NCBI RefSeq assembly: GCF_019264345.1
Contig: NZ_JAHVAO010000001.1
Location: 434,001 to 498,000 of the forward strand
Origin: Marinobacter arenosus
GTDB taxonomy: Bacteria > Pseudomonadota > Gammaproteobacteria > Pseudomonadales > Oleiphilaceae
Length of the DNA stretch: 64,000 bases
Direction: 5' to 3'
The notes beneath the pieces were generated by a model that saw only the letters and a list, made by a program, of their open reading frames with translations, did no database searches and was not told the origin of the DNA. Positions 44,012 through 52,951 of the stretch are shown piece after piece. Within the stretch, counting starts at the first letter, position 1, and each line of letters starts with the position of its first letter. Both the position numbers and the translations under genes were made by a program.

Positions 44012-45031
44012 TCAGTCGCGGCCTGACATGGCTTCCACCAGGCTGCAGGCACTGTTGAACGCCCCTTCCACGCGCCCGCCACTGAGCCAGTCCCCCGCAA
44101 TACCAATGTTGTGGTCTGGAAACCAGAGATGCCCGGGCTGGTCACTGTCCGCCGATCGGGCATAAAGCCATCGATGGGTGACCACATTGTCCGGGGCATC
44201 CGTACACCCGAGCAGGTCCCGCAGCGCATCGATCATCAGGTTCGCCACATCTTGCGGCGGCGTCTCAACGTGCGCGTCGGTCCACTCCGGGTTGGCGTGC
44301 AACACCCACCATTGGCCGGCATCGTCCCGCCCGGGTTTGCTGGAGTTGTTGGCAACCCAGTAAAGCACCGGATGCTCCACTCGCATGCCCTCGTAGTCGG
44401 ACGGAAGCGGACGCTCAAAGTGTGCGGCCACCGCCCAGCAGGGCAATACTTTTGTCACCGGCGCATCCAGTTCCTGCGCCAATTCATGCAGGTTGCTGTC
44501 TGCCAGCAGGTCCCGGGCCTGGGCGGGCGGCGCCGTGATCACCACCTGATCGAATTCCCCGAGGATCGCGCCTTCTGTGTCCACAAGGGTCCAGGAGGAG
44601 CCTGCTTTTCGAATTGCTCCAACCCGCGTCTCAGCCTTCAGATCTAGATGGGCTGAGAGCGCGCGGGTGATCGCGGTCATCCGGGGTACGCCCACGTATC
44701 GGGGATCGTCCGGGAAGCTGTCCCACTCACCCCGGTCGTTTCGGAAACCGAACCGACCCTGCCACCGGGCAAAGGCTGACTCCCCCGCGAACTCCTGAAG
44801 AAATGGAAGAAATGCAGGATTGCGGGCTGTGAAGTACTGGGCACCGACATCAGCCGAGCCACCCGGCACCCGCTTGGCCGCAAGCCGTCCTCCCGGTCCC
44901 CGGCTTTTTTCAAAGACCTGGACCGAGTGACCCTGATGTTTCAACTTCAGGCCGGCGGTCAGCCCCGCGAGGCCTGAACCAACGACCGCAATGCGGCGTA
45001 TAAGGGGTGATTGCGATGACTGATTAAACAT
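44012..45031 (-). CDS. Renalase-like NAD(P)/FAD-dependent oxidoreductase
   Basis: A 339-residue flavoprotein. N-terminal FAD fold IRRIAVVGSGLAGLTAGLKL, then VFEKSRGPGGRLAAKRV and DVGAQYFTARNP, typical of the bacterial renalase family, and C-terminal FAD contact IGIAGDWLSGGRVEGAFNS. Bacterial renalases oxidise isomeric beta-NAD(P)H. It diverges from the lipid operon across 118 bp, so may share its control. Confidence 0.88.
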   Translation of the reverse strand: MFNQSSQSPLIRRIAVVGSGLAGLTAGLKLKHQGHSVQVFEKSRGPGGRLAAKRVPGGSADVGAQYFTARNPAFLPFLQEFAGESAFARWQGRFGFRNDRGEWDSFPDDPRYVGVPRMTAITRALSAHLDLKAETRVGAIRKAGSSWTLVDTEGAILGEFDQVVITAPPAQARDLLADSNLHELAQELDAPVTKVLPCWAVAAHFERPLPSDYEGMRVEHPVLYWVANNSSKPGRDDAGQWWVLHANPEWTDAHVETPPQDVANLMIDALRDLLGCTDAPDNVVTHRWLYARSADSDQPGHLWFPDHNIGIAGDWLSGGRVEGAFNSACSLVEAMSGRD

Positions 45032-45149
45032 GGGTTATCGTGCATCCAAAGTGGTGAGTTAGAACGTACAACCCTGCAAGCGTTTTGTTCGGCAAAAAAC
45101 CGATGACCACGCTGTTCAGGTTCACAAAAGAGACAAGGGCAAACAGGGT

Positions 45150-46106
45150 ATGACCCGAGTACAAAACTGGTTGACAAACATTCTGAGGTGGTTCGATTCC
45201 TCCGCGGGTTCGGATCACATCGACACCAGCTCCCGTTCCTTCAATTTTATCCGCGTTATTCCGTTTCTGGCCCTGCACCTCGCGTGTTTGCTGGCCTTTT
45301 ACACCGGCGTCAGCACCTTCGCGGCCGCCTTCGCCGCGGGATTCTTTTTGCTGAGGATGTTTGCAATCACCGGCTTCTACCACCGCTATTTCGCCCACAA
45401 AACCTTCAAGACAAGCCGGCCCGCCCAGTTCGTGTTCGCCGTCCTTGGTGCCAGCGCGGCCCAGCGGGGGCCGCTCTGGTGGGCCGCCCACCATCGCCAC
45501 CACCATCAGCATTCCGACCAGGAACAGGACCTCCATTCGCCGCATCACGGCGGTTTCTGGTGGTCCCACGTTGGCTGGTTCACCTGCGACGCCGGCTTCG
45601 CCATGGATGAACGCCGGGTTCGGGACTGGATGAAATTCCCCGAACTGCGGTTCATAAACCGTTTCGATGCGATCGTTCCGGCCATTGCCGCCGTTGCCAT
45701 CTACGGAATCGGCGAGGCGCTTGCGGTCTGGGCGCCGGGCCTTGGTACCAATGGTCTTCAGTTGCTGGTTTGGGGATTCTTTATTTCCACGGTAGCGCTG
45801 TTCCACGCTACGGTATCCATCAATTCGCTCTCCCATGTCTGGGGCAAGCGCCGTTTCGATACGTCCGACGGGAGCCGCAACAATTTCTGGCTGGCCCTGC
45901 TGACACTGGGCGAAGGGTGGCACAACAACCACCATCGCTGGCCCCAGTCAGTGCGCCAGGGTTTCCGCTGGTATGAAATCGACATCACCTGGTATGGGCT
46001 CTGGCTACTTTCCCGCCTTGGGATCATCTGGGATCTCAACCCGATTCCCAAACACATCAAGGAAGAAACCCGCCAACTGGACAGAATGAGGAGGACACGT
46101 TCATGA
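45150..46106 (+). CDS. Acyl-CoA (delta-9 type) fatty acid desaturase
   Basis: A membrane di-iron desaturase of 318 residues. Three histidine boxes are present: HRYFAH (~78), HHRHHHQH (~115) and HNNHH (~258), with paired hydrophobic segments around them. It inserts a double bond in a fatty acyl chain. First of eight genes coupled by overlapping stop/start codons. AGGG is upstream of the ATG. Confidence 0.93.
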   Translation: MTRVQNWLTNILRWFDSSAGSDHIDTSSRSFNFIRVIPFLALHLACLLAFYTGVSTFAAAFAAGFFLLRMFAITGFYHRYFAHKTFKTSRPAQFVFAVLGASAAQRGPLWWAAHHRHHHQHSDQEQDLHSPHHGGFWWSHVGWFTCDAGFAMDERRVRDWMKFPELRFINRFDAIVPAIAAVAIYGIGEALAVWAPGLGTNGLQLLVWGFFISTVALFHATVSINSLSHVWGKRRFDTSDGSRNNFWLALLTLGEGWHNNHHRWPQSVRQGFRWYEIDITWYGLWLLSRLGIIWDLNPIPKHIKEETRQLDRMRRTRS

Positions 46107-46570
46107 CTACCGCCTCGGCCATTGAAGTCGGTTCCCGAAACTCTGCTGTACCCGTCACGATCGAGCATTTCAAGCGGCTTTTCAACGAACTCGACAAGGG
46201 CAATCTGAACAAACTGTCGGAAGTTTACAGCGAGGACATCCAGTTTCAGGATCCCCTTGGATCGGTTCAGGGCCTGGATGAGCTGACGCATTATTTCGCC
46301 AGTGCCTACGCCAACGCCATTAGCTGTCGCTTTGACTTTTCAGAGCCGGTATTCGATGGCTCTTACTCAGTCATCCCTTGGGTCATGCATCTTCGGCACA
46401 AGCGAATCAACGGCGGAAAGGAAATCCTTGTGGACGGCATCAGTCACCTGCGCATTGCCGACGGTAAGGTGTGCTACCACCGCGATTACTTCGACGCCGG
46501 ACAATTGCTGTACGAAAACCTTCCCGTGGTCGGTAGCGTTGTCCGCTGGATTAAAGGATACGCAGGATGA
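46103..46570 (+). CDS. SnoaL/NTF2-like protein
   Basis: A 155-residue protein of the NTF2-like fold: FKRLFNELDKGNLNKLSEVY, DIQFQDPLGSVQGLDELTHY, and HLRIADGKVCYHRDYFD. Such proteins form a cone-shaped pocket and act as isomerases, hydratases or scaffolds. Its ATG overlaps the desaturase stop, pointing to a role on the same lipid. Confidence 0.88.
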   Translation: MTTASAIEVGSRNSAVPVTIEHFKRLFNELDKGNLNKLSEVYSEDIQFQDPLGSVQGLDELTHYFASAYANAISCRFDFSEPVFDGSYSVIPWVMHLRHKRINGGKEILVDGISHLRIADGKVCYHRDYFDAGQLLYENLPVVGSVVRWIKGYAG

Positions 46571-47367
46571 CCGAACGCCTTCAGACCCATTCCAACATCT
46601 GGATCACCGGGGCAAGTTCCGGCATCGGTGAGGCAGTGACCCGGGCACTCGCCAGGGGAGGTCACCGGCTGGTGCTCACCGGACGTCGGGCGCACCCCCT
46701 GGAAGAGCTCAAGGCTCTGGCGCCCGAGCGCATTATTACCGCAACGGGTGACACCACCAGTAAAGAAGATCTCCGCGGCATCGCCAACGTTCTTGAGAAT
46801 CATGGCGATCTCCACATGGCCATCTTGAACGCGGGTACCTGCGAGTACCTGGACATCACCCATTACAACAGCGAAGTGATCGAGAAAAACATCCACACCA
46901 ATGTCATCGGTACCGCCCGCTGCCTTGATATCGCATTACCCGCACTCAGGCGGACGCGCGCCAAGGGCTTACCGGCAACCCTGGTGATCATCAGCTCGTC
47001 CGCCTGGTGGTTCCCCTTCGGTCGAGCAGAGGGTTACGGCGCCTCCAAGGCCGCCCTGACCTACCTGGCCCAGGCCCTGAGGGCCGATCTTGCCGCCGAG
47101 GGCATTGACGTTGTCGTCGTGTCTCCTGGCTTCGTGAAAACCCCGCTGACGGATCGCAACGACTTCCCCATGCCGTTTCTCGTGTCGGCCGAAGAAGCAG
47201 CGGACCGCATCGTCAGCGGCCTGGCCAAAGGCAGGAACGAAATCGCGTTTCCGAAACGGTTCACCTGGATGCTCCGACTGCTGGGCGCGCTACCACAAAC
47301 CCTGATCGATCGCATGGCGGCCTCTATGGCGAGAAAAAGTACCACTGAACAGGAAAACAATGGATGA
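46567..47367 (+). CDS. Short-chain dehydrogenase/reductase
   Basis: A 266-residue SDR: cofactor motif ITGASSGIGEAVTRAL (~14), NAG in AILNAGTCEY, Ser in VIISSSAW and catalytic YGASK (~157). It starts in the overlap with the SnoaL-like gene (ATGA) and ends in the overlap with the flavoprotein gene. Substrate unknown, presumably a lipid intermediate. Confidence 0.92.
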   Translation: MTERLQTHSNIWITGASSGIGEAVTRALARGGHRLVLTGRRAHPLEELKALAPERIITATGDTTSKEDLRGIANVLENHGDLHMAILNAGTCEYLDITHYNSEVIEKNIHTNVIGTARCLDIALPALRRTRAKGLPATLVIISSSAWWFPFGRAEGYGASKAALTYLAQALRADLAAEGIDVVVVSPGFVKTPLTDRNDFPMPFLVSAEEAADRIVSGLAKGRNEIAFPKRFTWMLRLLGALPQTLIDRMAASMARKSTTEQENNG

Positions 47368-48629
47368 GTAACGAACGTCAGCGTATTGCTGTCATTGGCG
47401 CCGGCGTGTCCGGCCTGACGGCCGCCTGGCTGCTGGCCGAGAAGCACGATGTCGAATTGTTTGAAGCCGGCGATTATGCCGGCGGCCACACCAATACCGA
47501 ACAGGTTGAAGCCGGCGGCCGCACCTGGCCCGTCAACACGGGCTTCATTGTGTTTAATGACTGGACCTATCCGAATTTCATCCGTCTGATGGACCGGCTC
47601 GGCGTGCCATCGGAAGTCAGCGACATGAGTTTCAGTGTCGATTGCAACGCCACGGGCCTTCAATACAACGGCACCAGTCTCGATACCCTGTTCGCCCAGC
47701 GCAAGAACATTTTCAACCTGCCGTTCCTCAAGATGATCCGGGAAATACTCCGGTTTAACCGGGAAACCCGCGCCGATCTGGCGGCGAATGCCATCAACGA
47801 CAGCGAGACCCTGGGCCAGTATCTGAGCCGGAACGGTTATTCTCGCTATTTCAGAAATTATTACATCGTGCCGATGGGCGCCGCGATCTGGTCCGCTCCG
47901 GAAATCGTGCTTGAACAATTCCCAATCCGGTTCTTCCTGCAGTTCTTCAATAACCACGGCATGCTCTCCGTGGACGATCGCCCCACCTGGCGGGTGATTT
48001 CAGGTGGCTCTGCCCAGTATGTCCACAAGATGATGGACCGGCTGGGCGATTGCACCCACCTGAACAGCCCGGTTGAACGCGTGAAACGGGACGATGAGGG
48101 TGTCACTCTCTACGTGGGTGGCAAAGAACGTCGATTTGATCAAGTCGTGTTGGCCTGCCACAGCGACCAGGCCCTGGCGATGCTGGCCGATCCCACGGAC
48201 TGTGAACGGGAGGTCCTCGGAGCCATCGGCTACCAGAGCAACGACGTTGTCCTCCATACCGACAGCAGCGTGCTCCCGGACACCCGTCGGGCCTGGGCCG
48301 CCTGGAACTATTTCATCCCCACGCACAGTACCGAGCCGGTGTCCGTTACCTACAACATGAACATTCTGCAGAATTTCCATGATGCACCGGAAACCTTTTG
48401 CGTGACCCTCAACCGCAGCCACGACATCGCCCCGGACAGGATCATAAAGCAGTTCAGCTACAGCCACCCGGTCTTCACCCTGGAGGCGGTCGCGGCGCAG
48501 GGGCGGTACGACGACATCGGAAACCGGAACCGCACCCATTACTGCGGCGCTTACTGGTTCAATGGCTTTCATGAAGACGGCGTACGCAGCGCGCTTCGCG
48601 TGACCGAGGCCTTCGGTCTGGAGCTATAG
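47364..48629 (+). CDS. Amine oxidase-like FAD-dependent oxidoreductase
   Basis: A 421-residue flavoprotein: RIAVIGAGVSGLTAAWLLAE, GGHTNTEQV, the NTGFIVFNDWTYPNF block and C-terminal YCGAYWFNGFHEDG for FAD. It belongs to the group routinely found next to DUF1365 and CFA-like genes. It may desaturate or oxidise a methylated acyl chain on a phospholipid; this is inferred from context. Confidence 0.9.
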   Translation: MSNERQRIAVIGAGVSGLTAAWLLAEKHDVELFEAGDYAGGHTNTEQVEAGGRTWPVNTGFIVFNDWTYPNFIRLMDRLGVPSEVSDMSFSVDCNATGLQYNGTSLDTLFAQRKNIFNLPFLKMIREILRFNRETRADLAANAINDSETLGQYLSRNGYSRYFRNYYIVPMGAAIWSAPEIVLEQFPIRFFLQFFNNHGMLSVDDRPTWRVISGGSAQYVHKMMDRLGDCTHLNSPVERVKRDDEGVTLYVGGKERRFDQVVLACHSDQALAMLADPTDCEREVLGAIGYQSNDVVLHTDSSVLPDTRRAWAAWNYFIPTHSTEPVSVTYNMNILQNFHDAPETFCVTLNRSHDIAPDRIIKQFSYSHPVFTLEAVAAQGRYDDIGNRNRTHYCGAYWFNGFHEDGVRSALRVTEAFGLEL

Positions 48630-48631
48630 CA

Positions 48632-49516
48632 ATGAACAGCCAATGGCTTGAAGGATCGGTTCGCCACCGCCGGATGTTTCCAGTGAACCACGAGTTTGAG
48701 TACAGCACTGGCATGCTGGCGCTGGATGTGGACGAGTGGGACCGGATCACCGACATCAGCCCGTGTTTCTCTTTGGAGCGCTTTAACTGGCTGTCGCTAC
48801 GCCGGGCCGACTATTTCCAGCCAGGTGCCGGTTCGTTATCGGCAGCCGTCCGAGACCATGTCGAGAAGGCGACCGGCTGGCGGCCGGATGGCCTCGTCGA
48901 GCTGGTGACCCACCCACGCTATTTCGGATACGTGTTCAATCCGGTTAGTTTCTACTTCTGTTACGGCCACGAGGACAGCCCTCAGGACGGCGCAGTGCCC
49001 CGGGTAATCGTGGCCCAGATCACCAACACCCCCTGGAACGAACGCCACGTCTATTGTCTGGAAACCCTGCGTGAAGGCCCGAACACGTCGGGGTGGCGCA
49101 CGGAACGGTTCGGCTTTAGCAAACGCTTCCATGTGTCACCGTTTAACGGCATGGAACAGCATTACCAGTGGACGTTCAGCTTCCGTGGCCCTGACCTCCG
49201 GATTCACATGAACGTACGGGAACAGGAAAAGAAGCATTTTGACGCCACTCTGGTAGTCCATCGCACCCCGCTCACCCGTAAAGAAGTACACAGGAGTCTT
49301 CGGAAGTTTCCGCTGGAAGCGCTCAAGGTGTCGGCCGGGATCTACTGGCACGCCCTGAAGCTCAAGCTCAAGGGCGCACCGTTTTACACCCATCCGGACA
49401 AACTGTCCGCAGACGACCCCGCCCACAGGCGGGGGGCAGACGATTCGGGACTGGAAGTTTCCAGTGCCGCAGACAACAACGAGAAACGTGGAAGGGTAAG
49501 TTCATGGAGAACCTGA
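48632..49516 (+). CDS. DUF1365 family protein
   Basis: A 294-residue protein with the DUF1365 core: LEGSVRHRRMFPVNHEFEY, LVTHPRYFGYVFNPVSFYFC and KRFHVSPFNGMEQHYQW. No catalytic mechanism is known. It consistently pairs with the upstream flavoprotein type and downstream CFA-like methyltransferase. It starts 2 nt after the upstream stop, and its end overlaps the next gene by 13 nt. Confidence 0.92.
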   Translation: MNSQWLEGSVRHRRMFPVNHEFEYSTGMLALDVDEWDRITDISPCFSLERFNWLSLRRADYFQPGAGSLSAAVRDHVEKATGWRPDGLVELVTHPRYFGYVFNPVSFYFCYGHEDSPQDGAVPRVIVAQITNTPWNERHVYCLETLREGPNTSGWRTERFGFSKRFHVSPFNGMEQHYQWTFSFRGPDLRIHMNVREQEKKHFDATLVVHRTPLTRKEVHRSLRKFPLEALKVSAGIYWHALKLKLKGAPFYTHPDKLSADDPAHRRGADDSGLEVSSAADNNEKRGRVSSWRT

Positions 49517-50778
49517 ATACCTCAGTTCAATCAACGGGTGACCAAGAACGTTCACGTTCTCCGGTCAGCCGGATCGCCAGAAGTCTGGTGATCCAGCAAC
49601 TCAACCAGCTTCGCGACGGCATCCTCACCGTCTACGAGGAAGGCTGCGACGATCTGGTTTTCGGCGACGGCGACACCCAGTATCCCGCCGCCGAGCTGGT
49701 GATTCATGATCACAGTACCTGGCGGGACCTGCTCACCGGCGGCAGCGTCGGGGCCGCGGAGGCCTTCGTGAATGGCGACTGGACCACCCCGGACCTTGTG
49801 GCCCTGCTCCGCTTCTTCACCCGGAATGTGGACCGAATGAACGAATTCGAGGACCGGTTCAGCTGGGTCACCAAACCGGCCCTGAAAGGGCTACACTGGC
49901 TTAACCGGAATACCCGGGAAGGGTCCCGGAAGAACATCAGCGCCCATTACGACCTGGGCAATGACCTGTTCGAGCTCTTCCTCGACCCAACCATGATGTA
50001 CTCCTCGGCGATCTACCCGAGCGAGGACGCCACGTTGGAAGAAGCCGCTACCCACAAGCTCGACACCATTTGCCGGAAACTGGATCTGCAGCCGGACGAC
50101 CGGGTGATCGAAATTGGCACCGGATGGGGCGGGTTCGCGATCCATGCGGCCAAGCACTACGGCTGCCACGTAACCACAACCACAATCTCAAAAGAGCAGC
50201 TGGAACTGGCGAAAGCCAGGGTTTCGGAGGAAGGTCTCGATGACCGCATTACCCTGCTGTTCGACGACTATCGGGATCTCGAAGGCCGCTTTGACAAGCT
50301 TGTGTCCATTGAGATGATTGAGGCAGTCGGGCCGCAGTTCCTCGACAGTTATCTGGCTCAGATCAGCGCCCTGCTTAAACCCGATGGACTCGCCTTGATT
50401 CAGGCCATCAACATGCCGGAACAACGCTATCAGCGCGCCCTCAGGAACGTCGATTTCATCCAGCGTTTCATCTTCCCCGGCAGTTTCATCCCCTCCTTCG
50501 GCGCCATCCTCGATTCCATGAGGACCCAGAGCAACCTGGTGCTCACCCACGCCGAGGACATTGGTTTCCATTACGCGCGCACCCTGCACGACTGGTGCGA
50601 GCGGTTCATGGCGAACCCGGGAAAGCTTGAGGCGTTGGGCTATGACCGAGCGTTCCGTCGCCTCTGGGAGTTCTACTTCGCATACTGCGAGGCTGGATTC
50701 AGCGAACGCGCCATCGGCGTGTCCCAGATCGTGATGGCAAAACCGGGCAACAAACGACCGAACATCCTGAGCCTATGA
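49504..50778 (+). CDS. Cyclopropane-fatty-acyl-phospholipid synthase family methyltransferase
   Basis: A 424-residue SAM-dependent enzyme: N-terminal lipid-binding domain, then HYDLGNDLFELFLDPTMMYS, SAM motif VIEIGTGWGGFAIHAA (~200) and FDKLVSIEMIEAVG. It adds a methylene or methyl group across an acyl double bond. Within this operon it may act like Rhodobacter UfaM, which makes a methylated precursor of furan fatty acids, rather than a housekeeping Cfa. Confidence 0.93.
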   Translation: MENLNTSVQSTGDQERSRSPVSRIARSLVIQQLNQLRDGILTVYEEGCDDLVFGDGDTQYPAAELVIHDHSTWRDLLTGGSVGAAEAFVNGDWTTPDLVALLRFFTRNVDRMNEFEDRFSWVTKPALKGLHWLNRNTREGSRKNISAHYDLGNDLFELFLDPTMMYSSAIYPSEDATLEEAATHKLDTICRKLDLQPDDRVIEIGTGWGGFAIHAAKHYGCHVTTTTISKEQLELAKARVSEEGLDDRITLLFDDYRDLEGRFDKLVSIEMIEAVGPQFLDSYLAQISALLKPDGLALIQAINMPEQRYQRALRNVDFIQRFIFPGSFIPSFGAILDSMRTQSNLVLTHAEDIGFHYARTLHDWCERFMANPGKLEALGYDRAFRRLWEFYFAYCEAGFSERAIGVSQIVMAKPGNKRPNILSL

Positions 50779-51296
50779 TCCAGTCCGAGACCGCCCGTAA
50801 CATTCTTAACTTCGTTGTCTTTCAGGCCGGGTGGCTGATCTGCGTTCTCTTCCCGGGCATGGCAGCTGCGGGTCTGGTGCTGGCGCTCCTGGTCGTGCAT
50901 TTCGTGCTGGTCAGCCAGAGACGGATGAGCGAACTCCAGTTCATTGGTCTTGGCACCGTCCTGGGCGCCTCCCTCGATCTGCTGTGGTTTCGTACCGGCA
51001 TCCTCGCCGGCGTCGACGGCGACATCCTGCTGACGCCGCCGTGGCTGGTCGCGATCTGGGCCATCTTTATGAGCACCCTCAGCCACTCCCTGGACTGGAT
51101 CAGTCGCAAGGCCTGGCTACCCTTTGTTCTTGCTCCCATTGCCGGCCCCTTTGCCTATTGGTCCGCCAGCAAGCTGGGGGCGGTTAGCCTGCCAGATCTG
51201 CTGCCGTCACTGACGGCGCTGGCAGTTGGCTGGCTGGTGGTGTTTCCCCTTCTGCTGTTTCTCAAAAGATCCCTGTACCCGGAGCTTCAGCAATGA
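50775..51296 (+). CDS. DUF2878 membrane protein
   Basis: A 173-residue inner-membrane protein with about five hydrophobic segments, including FVVFQAGWLICVLFPGMA and SLDLLWFRTGIL, fitting DUF2878. Function unknown; it recurs with the same lipid genes. Overlaps both neighbours by 4 nt. Confidence 0.88.
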   Translation: MIQSETARNILNFVVFQAGWLICVLFPGMAAAGLVLALLVVHFVLVSQRRMSELQFIGLGTVLGASLDLLWFRTGILAGVDGDILLTPPWLVAIWAIFMSTLSHSLDWISRKAWLPFVLAPIAGPFAYWSASKLGAVSLPDLLPSLTALAVGWLVVFPLLLFLKRSLYPELQQ

Positions 51297-52039
51297 CCAC
51301 GAATCCAGCCAGATTGATGATCGCCTCAGCGTGCTTCCTCGCGGCTCAAATGGGGTTTGCCGCGCAAATGAATTTTACCGGCACCGCCAGGACGGAAGCC
51401 GGTGAAACTCTCTATGTTGAGCAGCACCGGGTTACCGGCGTCTGTGAACAAGGGGTTTTCCGCCCCCGGCAACACGAGGTCGGCTACCAGGAGCCCGGTG
51501 GCGGTCGTGAGTTCGCCAACAAGGATCTCAACTACTCCAAATCGCTGATTCGGCCCGCCGTTAATTTCCGCCAGCCCCGATTCGACGAGTCCCTGGTTAT
51601 CGACTATCCGGACGACGATACCCTGGTGGTCAACTGGCAAACTCCGGAAGGGGAAAACAAATCGTTCGACGTCCCCTTCTCCGACAGCGTTGTGGTCGAC
51701 GCAGGTTTCGATAATTTTGTGCGACGCAACTGGCCGGCTGTGCTGAACAATGAGCCGGTGGCGTTCCGGTTCCTTGGTCCCACCCGTGGCGAGCACTATG
51801 AGTTTGTTCTCGAGGCCGCCGAAAGCTCCCAGGTCACTGCGGATCATGTTGTCCAGATTCGCCCCACAGGCGTGATCCTGCGCTTTCTGGTCGACCCTAT
51901 CATCCTCGGTTACAACGCCCGCGGCGCCCTGACGGACTATTACGGTCTCACCAATATCCGCAAAAACAACGACACCAACTACACGGCCCATATCCAATAC
52001 GCGGTGGAAAACTGGCCGGATTGTGAACTGACTCGCTGA
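51293..52039 (+). CDS. Secreted protein of unknown function, last gene of the lipid operon
   Basis: A 248-residue protein with a Sec signal peptide (LMIASACFLAAQMGFAAQ) and a beta-rich mature part containing two Cys (GVCEQGVF, WPDCELTR). I do not recognise a domain. It overlaps the DUF2878 gene by 4 nt, so is made with the lipid enzymes; it may bind or report on the modified lipid in the periplasm. Confidence 0.8.
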   Translation: MTTNPARLMIASACFLAAQMGFAAQMNFTGTARTEAGETLYVEQHRVTGVCEQGVFRPRQHEVGYQEPGGGREFANKDLNYSKSLIRPAVNFRQPRFDESLVIDYPDDDTLVVNWQTPEGENKSFDVPFSDSVVVDAGFDNFVRRNWPAVLNNEPVAFRFLGPTRGEHYEFVLEAAESSQVTADHVVQIRPTGVILRFLVDPIILGYNARGALTDYYGLTNIRKNNDTNYTAHIQYAVENWPDCELTR

Positions 52040-52120
52040 AAGCGTCGCCACTGCCAAAGCCGCTCCCCATGACCATTGTGTTAAACTCGCGGCGGAGTCA
52101 ACTCCGGAGAATCAGCACCC

Positions 52121-52933
52121 ATGATGTTTGTGTCGTTCAACGTCAACAGTATTCGTACCCGTCTGCACCAGCTCGAAGCCGTCATCAATACCCTGAAACC
52201 CGACTTTATCGGCCTCCAGGAAACCAAGGTCCGGGACGAGGAATTTCCGGTGGACGCCATTCGTGAACTCGGTTACCACGTTCACTTCCATGGCCAGAAA
52301 ACCCATTATGGCGTTGCACTGCTGTCCCGCCTTGAACCCGACACTGTCCTCAAGGGCTACCCCTGGGATGGTGAGGATTCCCAGCGACGCCTGATTACCG
52401 GCCACTTTACGGTGAATGGCGAACCGCTTACCGTCGTTAACGGATACTTTCCCCAGGGCGAAAGCCGGGATCACCCGGTAAAATTCCCCGCCAAGGAAAA
52501 GTTCTACGCGGACCTGATGAAATACCTGGACGACCTGAACCAGCGGGGCGGCCATGTGGTCGTGATGGGCGACATGAACATCTCGCCCACCGACAAGGAC
52601 ATCGGAATCGGGGCGGACAACGCGAAACGCTGGCTGCGCACCGGAAAATGCAGTTTCCTTCCCGAGGAACGGGAATGGCTCGGCAAAGTGGAAGCCCGTG
52701 GATACACCGACGTCTTCCGGCACCTGCATCCCGACGAAGCCGACACGTTCAGCTGGTTTGATTACCGCAGCAAGGGCTTTGAACGCGATCCCCGCCGTGG
52801 TCTACGGATTGATCTGATCATGGCCAGCAACAGCCTGCTACCCAAAGCCCGTGAAGCCGGAGTCTCGTACGACATCCGTGCCATGGAACGCCCATCCGAC
52901 CATTGCCCCGTTTGGGCAAGCTTTGACCTCTAG
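52121..52933 (+). CDS. xthA: Exodeoxyribonuclease III
   Basis: A 270-residue AP endonuclease/3'-5' exonuclease of base excision repair. Motifs are FVSFNVNSIRTRLHQL, GLQETKVRDEEFP (metal Glu), GDMNISPTDKDIG and the catalytic His in RPSDHCPVW. GGAG is 11 nt before the ATG. Confidence 0.96.
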   Translation: MMFVSFNVNSIRTRLHQLEAVINTLKPDFIGLQETKVRDEEFPVDAIRELGYHVHFHGQKTHYGVALLSRLEPDTVLKGYPWDGEDSQRRLITGHFTVNGEPLTVVNGYFPQGESRDHPVKFPAKEKFYADLMKYLDDLNQRGGHVVVMGDMNISPTDKDIGIGADNAKRWLRTGKCSFLPEEREWLGKVEARGYTDVFRHLHPDEADTFSWFDYRSKGFERDPRRGLRIDLIMASNSLLPKAREAGVSYDIRAMERPSDHCPVWASFDL

Positions 52934-52951
52934 GAGCTGGCCGGGCGCGAC

